Positions 35,668 to 45,834 of a stretch of DNA of 64,000 nucleotides are shown piece after piece; the stretch's first letter is position 1, and each line of letters opens with the position of its first letter. The position numbers and the translations under genes are program-made. The notes below the pieces were generated by a model. The model did not search any database, was not told the origin of the DNA, and was given only the letters and a program-made list of their open reading frames with translations. This DNA comes from Prochlorococcus sp. AG-449-J16 (GTDB taxonomy: Bacteria; Cyanobacteriota; Cyanobacteriia; PCC-6307; Cyanobiaceae), in the NCBI GenBank assembly GCA_003209565.1, contig QCQK01000004.1, positions 1 through 64,000 of the forward strand. Reading direction: 5' to 3'.

Positions 35668-36744
35668 CTATTTGTATTCGTGCATTACCTTATTAAGCCA
35701 GTTCACAACCTTATTAGCAAATATATCTGTAGACGCATTTTTTTCTACCCATTCTCTACATTTATTACGCTCTATTTTTTCAATAATCTTTACACAAGAA
35801 ATCATATTTTTTTTATCATCAGGATCAACAAGATAACCTGTTTCCCCATGCTGAATAATTTCACTAGGCCCTCCCCTTTTATAAGCTATAACAGGCACCC
35901 CGCAGGCCAAAGCTTCAACAATAACATTCCCATATGCCTCATTCCATTTCGGAGTATTTAGCAGCACCCTACATTTGCCAAGTTCTTTTTGTAACTCATT
36001 GGTTGATAAAAAACCCATCCAATCTATAGTTTTTTCAGGAAAAGATTGTTCTACCTCTGAGGCATAAGTCTCATCTTCTGTAACTCCCCAAACTTTTAGT
36101 TTTTCTCCAAGTTCATTTGCGACATAAACAGCATCCTCTAAACCTTTCTCCGGTGCCACTCTCCCAACCCACGCCAAAGGTCCCTTCACTGAATCTTGGA
36201 AAGTATAATTATTCAAATTAAAACCATTACCAATAATTATTGGTTTTTTTATAAATGGATAATCATTAGCTTGAATTTTTGAATGAAAAGCAAAATTGGA
36301 TGGATATTTACCATATACCTTTGAGATTAAATTACTAATTAATGAACTCTCAGAACCCATACTTATAATGTGCGCGATGGGCGTATCTACATTTAGTGTC
36401 ATCCAAATAGGAAGCCAATCATAAGACATGTTTAATAATACATCTGCTTTTTTAGCAATATCTAAACCCTTTTCAACCATACCTGCCAAAAGAGAATTAT
36501 CTGGAATACTTACGGAAGAATTGTAATTTTGATGCTGCCAACTAATTTGTTCCTCACCTTCAACAAAATGTAATTTTGCTTTTTTATTTTTTTCATATAA
36601 CTTTGATTTTTTTGGAGCTATGACATCGACAGAATGTCCTAAAGAAAGTAAACCTGAAACTAAGGAATTTAAAGTTAATTCAACTCCCCCACCTTTCCCA
36701 CTCCCCAAGAATCCTATTGGAGTACTAATTAAAACTATTCGCAT
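35668..36744 (-). CDS. GT4-family glycosyltransferase
   Basis: 358 residues with the GT-B fold. The N-terminal loop is TPIGFLGSGKGGGVELTLNSLVSGLLSLGHSVDVIAP. The C-terminal nucleotide-sugar domain has GRVAPEKGLEDAVYVANEL and ALACGVPVIAYKRGGPSEIIQHGETGYLVDPDD, the EX7E-type motif of family 4. The donor and acceptor are unknown. It lies upstream of the ArnT-like gene by 15 bases on the same strand, so an envelope glycosylation pair is likely. Confidence 0.9.
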   Translation of the reverse strand: MRIVLISTPIGFLGSGKGGGVELTLNSLVSGLLSLGHSVDVIAPKKSKLYEKNKKAKLHFVEGEEQISWQHQNYNSSVSIPDNSLLAGMVEKGLDIAKKADVLLNMSYDWLPIWMTLNVDTPIAHIISMGSESSLISNLISKVYGKYPSNFAFHSKIQANDYPFIKKPIIIGNGFNLNNYTFQDSVKGPLAWVGRVAPEKGLEDAVYVANELGEKLKVWGVTEDETYASEVEQSFPEKTIDWMGFLSTNELQKELGKCRVLLNTPKWNEAYGNVIVEALACGVPVIAYKRGGPSEIIQHGETGYLVDPDDKKNMISCVKIIEKIERNKCREWVEKNASTDIFANKVVNWLNKVMHEYK

Positions 36745-36773
36745 TATTTAGACTCTTACAGAAAAGAAACTAA

Positions 36774-37715
36774 TTAAATTGTAGTGTCAGAAAATTTATT
36801 TTCCCACAAAGTCTTTCTCTGACTAACAAAAAATACCGAGAAAAGAACAAAAACCACTCCTATCCACTGAACAATTGTAAGCCTTTCATCCAACCAAACA
36901 CCTCCACTTAAAAGAGCAAATACAGGAGTTAAAAATGCAAGGGTACTAAATCCAGTTATTTCTTTATTATTAGCAAAGTAGAAAAATAATCCATAAGCTA
37001 TTGCCCCTCCAAAAATACTTGCAAATGACATGAGACTCCAATCAATTATTGACCAATCAGGGATTATTTTAAAACTTGATTGTAAGCAATGTTTCATGAT
37101 TAAGGGCACACTCCCAAGAACCATATGCCAACCCGTAACTGCAACTGGATCGCTTTTAGTACATGTGAATCTTATTAGAATCGTTCCTAGTGCCATAGCT
37201 AGAGAAGCTGCGAGCATCCAAAGTTCTCCAAAGTTAAAGGCAACATCATTCATAGACTTGTCAGACATCAACCACCAATTTCCTAAAAATTCTTGTGGAA
37301 CTCCTAAAAATACTATTCCTCCCAAACCAAACAGTAAACCTAACCAACCTATTGGATTAATTAAATTTCCAAAAATTCCCCTTGCTAAAATAGCCACTAA
37401 AAGGGGCTGAGAATCAATTAGGACAGAGCCTAGTCCTGCTCCCGTTTTTTCAATTCCATAAGTTAGAAACAACTGAAAAAAAGTAGCGTCGACAATTGTG
37501 AAGACAAAAAACCACTTCAAATCGCACCTATAAATTTTCAAATCTCTTTTAAACAAATATGTTGTAATTAGAACAAGAACTCCTGCGGGGAGTAATCGTA
37601 AAGAAGCCACAAACTCTGGCCCAGCACTAGATACTAGAGGAGTCATAGCCGCCATTGAAGTTCCCCAAAGTGCAAAAGGGAGTATCATTAAAAACCAATT
37701 TAAGATTGAATTCAT
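36774..37715 (-). CDS. EamA/DMT-family permease
   Basis: 313 residues with about ten membrane helices in two repeats. WFLMILPFALWGTSMAAMTPLVSSAGPEFVASLRLLPAGVLVL and LWMLAASLAMALGTILIRFTC, WMHMVLGSVPL-like and GGAIAYGLFFYFANNKEITGFSTLAFLTPVFALLSGGVWLDERLT are EamA motifs. It is a drug/metabolite exporter or importer of unknown substrate. It is divergent from sppA. Confidence 0.9.
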   Translation of the reverse strand: MNSILNWFLMILPFALWGTSMAAMTPLVSSAGPEFVASLRLLPAGVLVLITTYLFKRDLKIYRCDLKWFFVFTIVDATFFQLFLTYGIEKTGAGLGSVLIDSQPLLVAILARGIFGNLINPIGWLGLLFGLGGIVFLGVPQEFLGNWWLMSDKSMNDVAFNFGELWMLAASLAMALGTILIRFTCTKSDPVAVTGWHMVLGSVPLIMKHCLQSSFKIIPDWSIIDWSLMSFASIFGGAIAYGLFFYFANNKEITGFSTLAFLTPVFALLSGGVWLDERLTIVQWIGVVFVLFSVFFVSQRKTLWENKFSDTTI

Positions 37716-37767
37716 TAGGTCTGCTGATAATCTTTTTAAAGTAGTTTTATGTATTTACCTTAAAAGA

Positions 37768-38577
37768 ATGATTTGGCCTTTTAGACGAAAGTCAAAAAAA
37801 AGAATGGCTCGTATTGTAATTGATGAGCCTATCACAAGTTCAACAAGAGTTTCTGTCCTTAAAGCACTTAAACAAATTGAGGATAGAGAATTTCCTGCTT
37901 TAATCGTGAGAATTGATTCTCCAGGAGGTACTGTTGGGGATAGCCAAGAAATATATTCTGCTATTAAAAGACTAAAAGATAAAGGATGTAAAGTCATTGC
38001 TAGTTTTGGGAATGTATCAGCATCTGGAGGGGTTTACATTGGTGTTGCATCTCACAAAATAGTTGCTAATCCAGGCACGATTACAGGCTCTATTGGCGTT
38101 ATTATAAGAGGAAATAATTTATCTGAATTGTTAGATAAAATAGGAATTAAATTCGAAACTGTTAAAAGCGGCATATTTAAAGATATTCTTTCCCCAGACA
38201 AACCCCTAAGTGAAGAAGGAAGAGCACTACTTCAAGGTCTGATAGATGAGAGCTACAAGCAATTTACTGAAGCTGTTGCTGAAGGAAGAAATTTAGCTGT
38301 AGAAGAAGTAAGAAAATTTGCTGATGGAAGAATTTTCACTGGAACACAAGCAAAGGAACTAGGTCTCGTTGATGAAATTGGAGATGAATTTGTTGCGAGA
38401 GAACTTGCCGCAAAAATGGTTAATATTGATCCTAAAATTCAGCCATTAACATTTGGAAAGAAAAAAAAGAAAATCCTGGGATTAGTTCCTGGTAGCAAAA
38501 TTATGGAAAAATTTATCAACTATATCTTTTTTGAGATTGATTCATCTAATAAAATACTTTGGTTATATAAGCCTTAA
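37768..38577 (+). CDS. sppA: Signal peptide peptidase SppA
   Basis: 269 residues of the S49 protease family, single-domain type. SPGGTVGDSQEIYSAIK near residue 50, then SASGGVYIGVASHKIVANPGTITGSIGVI with the nucleophile Ser at about residue 86, and the general-base Lys in VKSGIFKDILSPDKPLSEEGR near 133-138. There is no clear N-terminal membrane anchor, unlike many SppA proteins. It cleaves released signal peptides; in cyanobacteria SppA also acts in light acclimation. aroH starts 3 bases after the stop. Confidence 0.92.
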   Translation: MIWPFRRKSKKRMARIVIDEPITSSTRVSVLKALKQIEDREFPALIVRIDSPGGTVGDSQEIYSAIKRLKDKGCKVIASFGNVSASGGVYIGVASHKIVANPGTITGSIGVIIRGNNLSELLDKIGIKFETVKSGIFKDILSPDKPLSEEGRALLQGLIDESYKQFTEAVAEGRNLAVEEVRKFADGRIFTGTQAKELGLVDEIGDEFVARELAAKMVNIDPKIQPLTFGKKKKKILGLVPGSKIMEKFINYIFFEIDSSNKILWLYKP

Positions 38578-38579
38578 AT

Positions 38580-38963
38580 ATGTATGAAAAAATGAAAGAT
38601 GAATATAAGATTACGTTCATTCGTGGAGCTACAACAGCATCTGGGAATTCTGTTCAAGAAATAGAAGATGCTGTGGTGGAATTAGTTGATGAATTAATTT
38701 CTCGCAATAATTTGATTAAGAAGAACGTGTTATCTATTACATTCACCTCAACAAAAGATTTAGATGCGTGTTTCCCTGCTTCAATTGCAAGAAAATGTAA
38801 TGCTCTTGATTCAGTTGCATTTTTAGACTGTCAACAAATGTATGTATCTAATGATGTCAATTTTTGTATAAGAATAATGGCACAAGTTTTATTACCTCCT
38901 ACATTTGCCGTAAAGCATCCTTATTTGAGAGGCGCTTCAAAATTAAGGATAGATAGATGTTAA
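38580..38963 (+). CDS. aroH: Chorismate mutase, AroH class
   Basis: 127 residues. FIRGATTASGNSVQEIEDAVVELVDELISRNNL, ITFTSTKDLDACFPASIARK, and RIMAQVLLPPTFAVKHPYLRGASKLR are the blocks of the AroH-type pseudo-alpha-beta-barrel mutase (Bacillus type). It converts chorismate to prephenate for Phe and Tyr synthesis. The ATG is 3 bases after the sppA stop, so they are probably co-translated. Confidence 0.94.
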   Translation: MYEKMKDEYKITFIRGATTASGNSVQEIEDAVVELVDELISRNNLIKKNVLSITFTSTKDLDACFPASIARKCNALDSVAFLDCQQMYVSNDVNFCIRIMAQVLLPPTFAVKHPYLRGASKLRIDRC

Positions 38964-39028
38964 CCTTAGTAAAACATTTTTCCATTTAAATTTGGATAGT
39001 CACAATTAGTCCTTCAAAAAATTATTCA

Positions 39029-39607
39029 ATGTTAAAAAGAACAAAGAAACTTGCTTTAAATTCGAAATTTTTAAGATTTTTTCTTATACCTACAGTTTTA
39101 TTTTCAACCCCATTCATAAACAATATCCAAAACGCTAAAGCTGGCTTAGAATTCCAATGGGATCAAAACTCTGGTCATAGAAGATTAAAGTGGTTACAAA
39201 AACAAAATAAAAAAAATTTTAGAAATACAATTTATTTTTTCTTAAGACCATTTGATAGAAATAGTGATCTCTTAAAAATAAATTTAGCCGTCCCTAAATC
39301 CTTTAAATCAACTCTAAAAAAAGAAAAAATAAGTTTTTGCAAAGTAAAAATAGGTGGGTTTGAAAGTCGAACAAAATGTTTAGAAGATATTCCAGCAGAT
39401 ATTGAAATTAATACCGATGAATCATCATTACGATCAATAAACATTTACCCTTATAAACCAATTCCTTCTAATAAAGAAAGTTATGCAATTGTCTTAAAAG
39501 TCAATAATCCAAGAAAATCAGGACTATATCAGTTTCATTCATATGGTCAGCAAAAAGGGCAATCAATTTCAACTTATTTAGGAAGCTGGACTATTGTGAT
39601 CGATTAA
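39029..39607 (+). CDS. Exported DUF2808-like protein
   Basis: 192 residues with an N-terminal hydrophobic segment (FLRFFLIPTVLFSTPFINNIQNAKAG) acting as a signal peptide. Then FQWDQNSGHRRLKWLQKQNKKNFRNTIYFFLRPFDRNSDLLKINLAVPKSFKSTL resembles the cyanobacterial exported DUF2808 family. It is followed by rpmH 30 bases downstream on the same strand. The function is unknown. Confidence 0.75.
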   Translation: MLKRTKKLALNSKFLRFFLIPTVLFSTPFINNIQNAKAGLEFQWDQNSGHRRLKWLQKQNKKNFRNTIYFFLRPFDRNSDLLKINLAVPKSFKSTLKKEKISFCKVKIGGFESRTKCLEDIPADIEINTDESSLRSINIYPYKPIPSNKESYAIVLKVNNPRKSGLYQFHSYGQQKGQSISTYLGSWTIVID

Positions 39608-39637
39608 ATGATAGATTAATTATGGCTAATTAAAAAA

Positions 39638-39775
39638 ATGACTAAAAGAACTTTTGGCGGAACTTCAAGAAAAAGAAAACGTGTATCTGGTTTCAGAGTA
39701 AGGATGCGTTCTCATACTGGAAGAAGAGTTATTAAAAGCAGAAGACAAAAAGGTAGAGAAAGAATTGCTGTCTAA
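39638..39775 (+). CDS. rpmH: 50S ribosomal protein L34
   Basis: A 45-residue gene: [20 protein letters not shown], then [20 protein letters not shown] and stop at 39773-39775. This is the invariant L34 sequence. It precedes rnpA by 12 bases in the order rpmH-rnpA-(small membrane protein)-yidC seen near many bacterial origins, although dnaA is not here. Confidence 0.98.
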
Positions 39776-39787
39776 CTTAATATTTAA

Positions 39788-40174
39788 ATGGCCTTACCTA
39801 GAAATATGCGTTTAAAGGGTCATAGGACTTTTAATTACATACATAAAAATTCAATAAAATATCATGGAAAATTAATGACTTTTAAAGTGGCAATATCAAA
39901 ACCAGAAATTACCTTATCCCATAAATTCAGAAATTTTCCAAATAATCTTAGGATAGCGATCTCCATCAGTAAAAAAGTTTCAAAAAAAGCTGTGGAGAGA
40001 AATAAAATCAGGAGAACTTTACAAGAATGGTTATTAAAAAATATTAAAGCTATTAATAACCACAAACCTTATTGGTTACTTGTTAACCTAAAAAATGTAG
40101 ATCTCTGCAATGATGAGAATGAACTACTGGAGGAATTTCAAAACTTAATGTTCAAATCCAAACTATTCAAATGA
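39788..40174 (+). CDS. rnpA: Ribonuclease P protein component
   Basis: 128 residues. FNYIHKNSIKYHGKLMTFKV, then RIAISISKKVSKKAVERNKIRRTLQEWLLKNI, the RNR signature that contacts precursor tRNA. It assists the catalytic RNA in tRNA 5' processing. It overlaps the following PH-domain gene by 4 bases (ATGA), so translation is coupled. Confidence 0.96.
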   Translation: MALPRNMRLKGHRTFNYIHKNSIKYHGKLMTFKVAISKPEITLSHKFRNFPNNLRIAISISKKVSKKAVERNKIRRTLQEWLLKNIKAINNHKPYWLLVNLKNVDLCNDENELLEEFQNLMFKSKLFK

Positions 40175-40584
40175 TTAATACGAACGAGGAAAACTTTTAT
40201 GAAGGTGGCCCTGCGAAAAGTGATTTAATCATAAATCTACTTGCAGGTATAACTATTCTTGGATTACCATTTACCTTTGCCGCAATAGTTAGAGCATTGT
40301 GGTTGAGATATAAAATTACAAACAAAAGAATTACAATTGATGGCGGATGGTTTGGTAAAAACAAAACACAAGTTTCATTAAGTAACATCGAAGAAATCAG
40401 ATCAATCCCTAGAGGATTCGGATCATATGGTGATATGGTTCTTATCCTTAATGACGGATCAAAGGTTGAAATGAAATCATTACCTTTATTCAGAGAAAAA
40501 CAAAAATTTATAGAAGAAAATATAAATAAAAGACTTCAAATTCCAAATCTCAACGAGGTAGAGGGATTTGCTACTAAATCCTAA
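40171..40584 (+). CDS. Membrane PH-domain (YdbS/bPH2-like) protein
   Basis: 137 residues. One hydrophobic hairpin (LIINLLAGITILGLPFTFAAIVRALWL) is followed by RYKITNKRITIDGGWFGKNKTQVSLSNIEEIRSIPRGFGSYGDMVLILNDGSKVEMKSLP, the bacterial PH-like domain that follows membrane helices. It occupies the place between rnpA and yidC where many bacteria have yidD. The function is unknown; membrane protein biogenesis is suggested by context only. Confidence 0.85.
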   Translation: MINTNEENFYEGGPAKSDLIINLLAGITILGLPFTFAAIVRALWLRYKITNKRITIDGGWFGKNKTQVSLSNIEEIRSIPRGFGSYGDMVLILNDGSKVEMKSLPLFREKQKFIEENINKRLQIPNLNEVEGFATKS

Positions 40585-40656
40585 ATAAATTAATTACAAA
40601 AACCTTATTTTCCTGTAAAATAAAATGTCTAATAAAATTACACTCTTTTTAATATC

Positions 40657-41799
40657 GTGATAGGGTTCATTTCTGAAAAATTACTTATCCCGATTCTAGA
40701 TTTTTTCTACGGTTTAGTTCCCAGTTATGGATTAGCGATTGTTGCATTGACAGTCGTAATTAGAATTGCACTTTTCCCTCTTAGCGCTGGTTCCATTAGA
40801 AGCGCAAGAAGAATGAAAATTGCTCAACCCGTAATGCAAAAAAGGCAAGCTGAAATTAAATCTAAGTTTTCAGGTGATCCAAAGAAACAGCAAGAAGAAC
40901 TTGGAAAATTAATGAATGAGTTTGGAAGTCCCCTCGCAGGTTGCCTTCCCTTGATTGTGCAAATGCCTGTGCTATTTGCTTTGTTTGCAACCCTTAGGGG
41001 ATCCCCATTTGCTGATGTTCCCTACAACATAAATCTTAAGGTAGTCCCACAGGATCAAGTAGCAGCAATTGATCCAAAACCTTATAAATCCCCAAGACAC
41101 TCTATTTTCATTACCGAAAAATCACATTTTCCTGTGGTAGCAACTATCCCTAATGGAACAAAATTAGGAACAGAAGAATCCATAAAAATAAATTTACAAA
41201 CAACAAATGGTAATAGCTATTCGGAAGTTTTATCTAAATACGACAATGGATCAAAATTTCTCCCTACTTGGAAAGTTTCTAAAGGATCCGAAAACCTTAA
41301 AGTTTCCCAGGACGGTATAGTTACAGCAATTAAACCGGGAGATGCAACAATCGAGGCAAAAATCCCTGGTCTTGCTGCCAAAAGTGGTTTTTTATTTATT
41401 AAAGCTCTTGGTCAAGTAGGTTTTTATGTGGATGGGGCAATTAATTGGGATATTGCTGCGTTAGTTGGTGCCTTTGGATTAACCCTACTTCTCTCTCAAG
41501 TTTTATCTAGTCAAGGGATGCCTGCAAATCCACAGCAATCAACGGCAAACAAAATTACACCAGTAATGATTACTGGAATGTTTCTGTTTTTCCCACTACC
41601 TGCAGGAGTTTTACTATATATGGTTGTTGCTAATATTTTCCAAGCATTTCAGACTTTTTTACTTAATAAAGAGTCTCTTCCTGAGAATTTACAGAAAATT
41701 TTGGATCAGCAATTATTAGCCAAAAATGAAGTAATAACAACTTCTGCTTCAACGATCACAGATAAAAGATTACCTTTTGAACCTAATAGTAAAAAATAG
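40657..41799 (+). CDS. yidC: Membrane protein insertase YidC/Oxa1
   Basis: 380 residues from a GTG. The first helix [21 protein letters not shown], cytoplasmic [54 protein letters not shown] and the late helices [36 protein letters not shown] are the Oxa1 core. The long segment between them (about residues 125-250) contains [22 protein letters not shown], a pattern like an Ig-like (BIG2) fold. It inserts membrane proteins such as D1 in thylakoids. It is part of the rpmH-rnpA-PH-yidC cluster. Confidence 0.95.
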   Translation: MIGFISEKLLIPILDFFYGLVPSYGLAIVALTVVIRIALFPLSAGSIRSARRMKIAQPVMQKRQAEIKSKFSGDPKKQQEELGKLMNEFGSPLAGCLPLIVQMPVLFALFATLRGSPFADVPYNINLKVVPQDQVAAIDPKPYKSPRHSIFITEKSHFPVVATIPNGTKLGTEESIKINLQTTNGNSYSEVLSKYDNGSKFLPTWKVSKGSENLKVSQDGIVTAIKPGDATIEAKIPGLAAKSGFLFIKALGQVGFYVDGAINWDIAALVGAFGLTLLLSQVLSSQGMPANPQQSTANKITPVMITGMFLFFPLPAGVLLYMVVANIFQAFQTFLLNKESLPENLQKILDQQLLAKNEVITTSASTITDKRLPFEPNSKK

Positions 41800-41814
41800 T
41801 CTGAATCTTACATA

Positions 41815-43281
41815 ATGAATTCTTGGTGTAAAAATTTAGAATTACTCATAAAATCAAGAACCTCATTAATTTGGATCAGGACTAAAGAAGAAGAAAGATT
41901 AGAAAAACTGGTTAATTTTTCTTGTGAAAGACTAAATATAAAAAGATTCATTTGCTGGGATTGTGTTAACGGTTTAAAAGGATTAATAAATGAAGAAGGT
42001 AAATTTTCTAATAATCCGTTAGGAGTGCTCAATTGGCTTAAAGAACAAAGTTCCGTAGTCCCTACAGTTTTATTATTAAAAGATTTTCACAAATTTTATG
42101 ATGATCCATCTATCAATAGAACTATTAAAGAACTATCTTCAGCGCTTAAGAAAACTAGTCATAATTTAATTATTAGTTCTCATTTATTTCCATCATCAGA
42201 AGAGCTGGATGAATTAATGACAATTGTAAATCTACCTTTACCAGATCAAAAAGAATTGAAAAATCTAATAAAAAAAATTGCTATTAATACCAATTCAAAT
42301 CTTGAGGAACAAGACTTAAACGAACTTTCTATAGCCTCAAGTGGACTTACCGAAATAAAAGTAAAGCAGGTCACTGCAAAGGCCCTTGCTCAAAGAGGAA
42401 AAATAAGTAAAGAAGATATTAAAGATATTCTTGAAGAGAAAAAACAAGTTATCGCAAGAAGTGAAATTTTAGAATTTTTCGAGGCTAAATCAAGTCAAGA
42501 TGATATTGGTGGTTTAAATGTTTTAAAGGTTTGGCTTAATCAAAGATACAGGGCCTTTTCTAAAGAAGCTAGAGATTATGGATTACCTATTCCCAAGGGC
42601 GTCTTACTCGTCGGAGCACAAGGAACAGGGAAATCGCTTACTGCAAAATCAATTTCTAAGAGTTGGTCAATGCCGCTCCTCAGGTTAGATGTTGGGAGAC
42701 TGTTTTCTAGCCTCGTTGGTTCAAGCGAAGCAAGAACTAGAGAAACAATTTCAAGAGCTGAGGCCATGTCTCCGTGTATCCTGTGGATCGATGAAATAGA
42801 CAAGGGCTTTGGTGGCGATGCAAGAAGCGATGGAGGAACAAGTCAGAGGGTTTTGGCAAGTTTGCTAACTTGGATGGCTGAAAAAGAATCCGCCGTATTT
42901 GTAATTGCTACCGCTAATGCTATAGATAAGCTTCCTGCTGAATTATTAAGGAAAGGTAGGTTTGATGAGATATTTTTTCTTGATTTGCCAAATTCCGAAG
43001 AAAGATTAAGTATTCTGGATTTGCACCTAAAAAAAAGAAGACCAAATTACAGTTTTCCTCTATCTACTATCATCGATAGAACAGATGGATTCTCAGGGGC
43101 AGAACTTGAACAAGCAGTAATAGAGGGGATGCATATTTCATTCTCTGAGAATAGAGAGCTTATGGAGAAAGATTTAATAAAGGCAGTTTCTGAATTAGTT
43201 CCTTTATCAAGAACCGCTAAAGAACAAATTGATTTCCTAAAAGAATGGTCATCCACAGGACGGGCACGCTCTGCATCGTGA
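41815..43281 (+). CDS. ycf46: AAA ATPase, Ycf46 type
   Basis: 488 residues. An N-terminal regulatory region (to about 220) is followed by a single AAA module: Walker A GAQGTGKS near 267, Walker B ILWIDEIDKGFGG near 322, the arginine finger region ATANAIDKLPAELLRKGRFDEIFFLDLPN, and the C-terminal lid GFSGAELEQAVIEGMHISF. This is the Ycf46/FtsH-like ATPase family of algae and cyanobacteria. Ycf46 has been linked to CO2 response in Synechocystis. It is 15 bases after yidC. Confidence 0.93.
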   Translation: MNSWCKNLELLIKSRTSLIWIRTKEEERLEKLVNFSCERLNIKRFICWDCVNGLKGLINEEGKFSNNPLGVLNWLKEQSSVVPTVLLLKDFHKFYDDPSINRTIKELSSALKKTSHNLIISSHLFPSSEELDELMTIVNLPLPDQKELKNLIKKIAINTNSNLEEQDLNELSIASSGLTEIKVKQVTAKALAQRGKISKEDIKDILEEKKQVIARSEILEFFEAKSSQDDIGGLNVLKVWLNQRYRAFSKEARDYGLPIPKGVLLVGAQGTGKSLTAKSISKSWSMPLLRLDVGRLFSSLVGSSEARTRETISRAEAMSPCILWIDEIDKGFGGDARSDGGTSQRVLASLLTWMAEKESAVFVIATANAIDKLPAELLRKGRFDEIFFLDLPNSEERLSILDLHLKKRRPNYSFPLSTIIDRTDGFSGAELEQAVIEGMHISFSENRELMEKDLIKAVSELVPLSRTAKEQIDFLKEWSSTGRARSAS

Positions 43282-43403
43282 ATAAAATTTAATTTTTAAA
43301 ATAATCCATAAGTCAGGAATCATTAATTTAGTTAATTTTTAATCAAAAAACCCAAATAATGAATTGAGATTAACTATCTTAATTAATGTAATAAAAAAAA
43401 AGA

Positions 43404-44681
43404 GTGTTAGATCAAAAATTAATAAGAGATAATCCAACATCTGTTGAAGAGAATTTATCCTTAAGAGGAAAGGTTTACAACATATCTCATATACACGAAT
43501 TAACCGTTAAGAAAAAAGAAATTGATATAGAAATATCCAGTCTCCAATCTGAGAGTAAAAAATTAAGCAAATTAATCGGTCAAGTTATTGGAAAATCCCA
43601 AAATAATAATTCACAAGAATTAAATGATTTAAAGAAAAAGGGAAACGAATACAGAATTAGAATTTCTGAACTCGAAGAGAAACAAAGAATATTAGACAAA
43701 GAAGTAGATGATGAGATTTATAATTTACCAAATTTCCCTAGCAAAGACGCGCCTATTGGGAAAGATGAAAGTGATAATTTACAAATAAAAACTTGGGGGG
43801 AACCTATAATTAAAGAGAATATAAAATCACATTGGGAAATAGGAGAAAGTCTTAATATTTTTGACTCTGTAAAATCAACAAAAATATCAAAAAGTCGTTT
43901 TATAACTCTTACAGGCAATGGTGCCAGATTGGAGAGGGCATTAATTAATTTTATGCTCGATATGCATACTAAAAATGGTTACTTGGAGTTAATGCCGCCA
44001 GCTTTAGTAAATTCAGAAAGTCTTACCGGATCTGGTCAATTACCTAAATTTTCAAATGAAAGTTTTAAATGTTCCAATGACGATTTATGGCTTTCTCCAA
44101 CAGCTGAAGTTCCACTAACTGCTTTTCATAGAAACGAGCTTATTGATTCCAAGCAGTTACCCATTAAGTATGTTGCATATAGTCCATGTTTTAGGAGAGA
44201 AGCTGGAAGTTATGGAAGGGATACTAAAGGTTTAATAAGACTTCATCAATTTAATAAGGTTGAACTCTATTGGTTTTGTGATCCAAGTAAATCTTTAGAA
44301 GCACATAAAAAGATTACTTCTGATGCAGAAAGCATTTTAAAAAAGCTCAACTTACCCTACAGATTAGTAGATATTTGTACTGGAGACTTAGGCTTTTCTT
44401 CTAGTAGAACTTTTGATCTTGAAGTTTGGCTTCCCAGTAGTAAATGTTATAGAGAAATTTCAAGTTGCAGTAATTGCCTTGATTTTCAAGCACGTAGATC
44501 ATCAATAAGATCAAAAATTGATAAAAAAAATACATATATACATACCTTAAATGGCAGCGGTCTTGCTATTGGAAGAACAATGGCAGCGATTCTTGAGAAT
44601 GGCCAACAAACAGATGGCAGCGTTAGGATTCCAGATGCTCTGGTTCCATATTTTGGATCAAATTTTTTAAAAACTGCTTAA
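43404..44681 (+). CDS. serS: Seryl-tRNA synthetase
   Basis: 425 residues from a GTG. The N-terminal coiled-coil arm (about 30-100: [22 protein letters not shown] ... [20 protein letters not shown]) holds the long variable arm of tRNA-Ser. The class II core has [16 protein letters not shown] (motif 1/2), [26 protein letters not shown], and [18 protein letters not shown] (motif 3). The full length is typical. It precedes rseP by 9 bases. Confidence 0.98.
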   Translation: MLDQKLIRDNPTSVEENLSLRGKVYNISHIHELTVKKKEIDIEISSLQSESKKLSKLIGQVIGKSQNNNSQELNDLKKKGNEYRIRISELEEKQRILDKEVDDEIYNLPNFPSKDAPIGKDESDNLQIKTWGEPIIKENIKSHWEIGESLNIFDSVKSTKISKSRFITLTGNGARLERALINFMLDMHTKNGYLELMPPALVNSESLTGSGQLPKFSNESFKCSNDDLWLSPTAEVPLTAFHRNELIDSKQLPIKYVAYSPCFRREAGSYGRDTKGLIRLHQFNKVELYWFCDPSKSLEAHKKITSDAESILKKLNLPYRLVDICTGDLGFSSSRTFDLEVWLPSSKCYREISSCSNCLDFQARRSSIRSKIDKKNTYIHTLNGSGLAIGRTMAAILENGQQTDGSVRIPDALVPYFGSNFLKTA

Positions 44682-44690
44682 TATAAAAAA

Positions 44691-45770
44691 ATGAACGTTT
44701 TAACTTCAATAACAGTACTTGGATTCCTAATATTTTTTCATGAGATGGGGCATTTTCTTGCAGCCATCTTGCAAGGTATTTATGTTGATGGATTTTCAAT
44801 TGGCTTTGGGCCTTCAATTATTCAGAAAAAATTTAGAGATATTACTTATTCATTCAGAGCCTTTCCTCTTGGAGGCTTTGTATCCTTCCCTGATGAAGAA
44901 CTAAATAATATTGACCCTAAAGACCCAAATCTTTTAAAAAATAGGCCAATAATTCAAAGAGTTATTGTAATTTCCGCTGGAGTATTTGCCAACTTGATAC
45001 TTGCTTACTCAATCTTAATTATAAATGTAACTACTGTTGGTATTCCATTTGATCCAGAACCAGGCATTTTAGTTTTAGCTACTCAACCTGAAAAAGCTGC
45101 CTCTCTTGCTGGTTTAGAACCAGGTGATAAAATATTAGAAATCGAAACTAGCACTTTAGGCGTTGGGGATCAAGCCGTTTCTACTTTAGTAAAAGAAATT
45201 CAAAATTCACCAGACGAACCAATTTCAATAAAAATTGAAAGGGACGGGAGTTTCAAAGATTTAACTTTGGTACCAAAAAATACTGATGGGAAAGGAACAA
45301 TAGGTGCTCAATTGCAACCGAATATAAGGCAAGAAACTAAAAAGACAAAAAACGTTTTCGAACTTTTTAAATACACTAATAATGAATTTTCATCACTTTT
45401 AGTAAAAACAATTCAAGGTTATAAAGGTTTAATAACAAATTTCTCCTCAACAGCTCAACAATTAAGTGGTCCTGTAAAAATCGTTGAAATCGGTGCACAA
45501 TTATCCCAACAAGGTGGAACAGGCATATTATTATTTGCGGCTTTAATTTCTATTAATTTAGCAGTACTTAATTCATTACCTTTACCACTGCTAGATGGAG
45601 GACAACTTGTTTTCACTCTAATTGAAGGTTTTAGGGGAAAACCTGTTCCAGTAAAGGTACAAATAGTTGTTACTCAGTCCAGTTTTTTTCTTTTAGTTGG
45701 ACTAAGCGTTTTGCTTATCATAAGAGATACTAGTCAACTATTAATCGTACAAAGATTATTAAACCAATAA
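44691..45770 (+). CDS. rseP: RIP metalloprotease RseP (site-2 protease family)
   Basis: 359 residues. The zinc motif HEMGH is at residues 17-21 in the first helix. A PDZ domain (about 125-205, PGILVLATQPEKAASLAGLEPGDKILEI) follows, then the LPLPLLDGGQLVF LDG motif in the C-terminal membrane part. It is an intramembrane protease that cleaves regulatory membrane proteins such as anti-sigma factors. It is between serS and rpsN. Confidence 0.96.
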   Translation: MNVLTSITVLGFLIFFHEMGHFLAAILQGIYVDGFSIGFGPSIIQKKFRDITYSFRAFPLGGFVSFPDEELNNIDPKDPNLLKNRPIIQRVIVISAGVFANLILAYSILIINVTTVGIPFDPEPGILVLATQPEKAASLAGLEPGDKILEIETSTLGVGDQAVSTLVKEIQNSPDEPISIKIERDGSFKDLTLVPKNTDGKGTIGAQLQPNIRQETKKTKNVFELFKYTNNEFSSLLVKTIQGYKGLITNFSSTAQQLSGPVKIVEIGAQLSQQGGTGILLFAALISINLAVLNSLPLPLLDGGQLVFTLIEGFRGKPVPVKVQIVVTQSSFFLLVGLSVLLIIRDTSQLLIVQRLLNQ

Positions 45771-45834
45771 ATAAATTTTTAAAACTGTTATCCAAGCTGT
45801 TAATATAATAATTAGTTTTAAATATCCTAACTAA

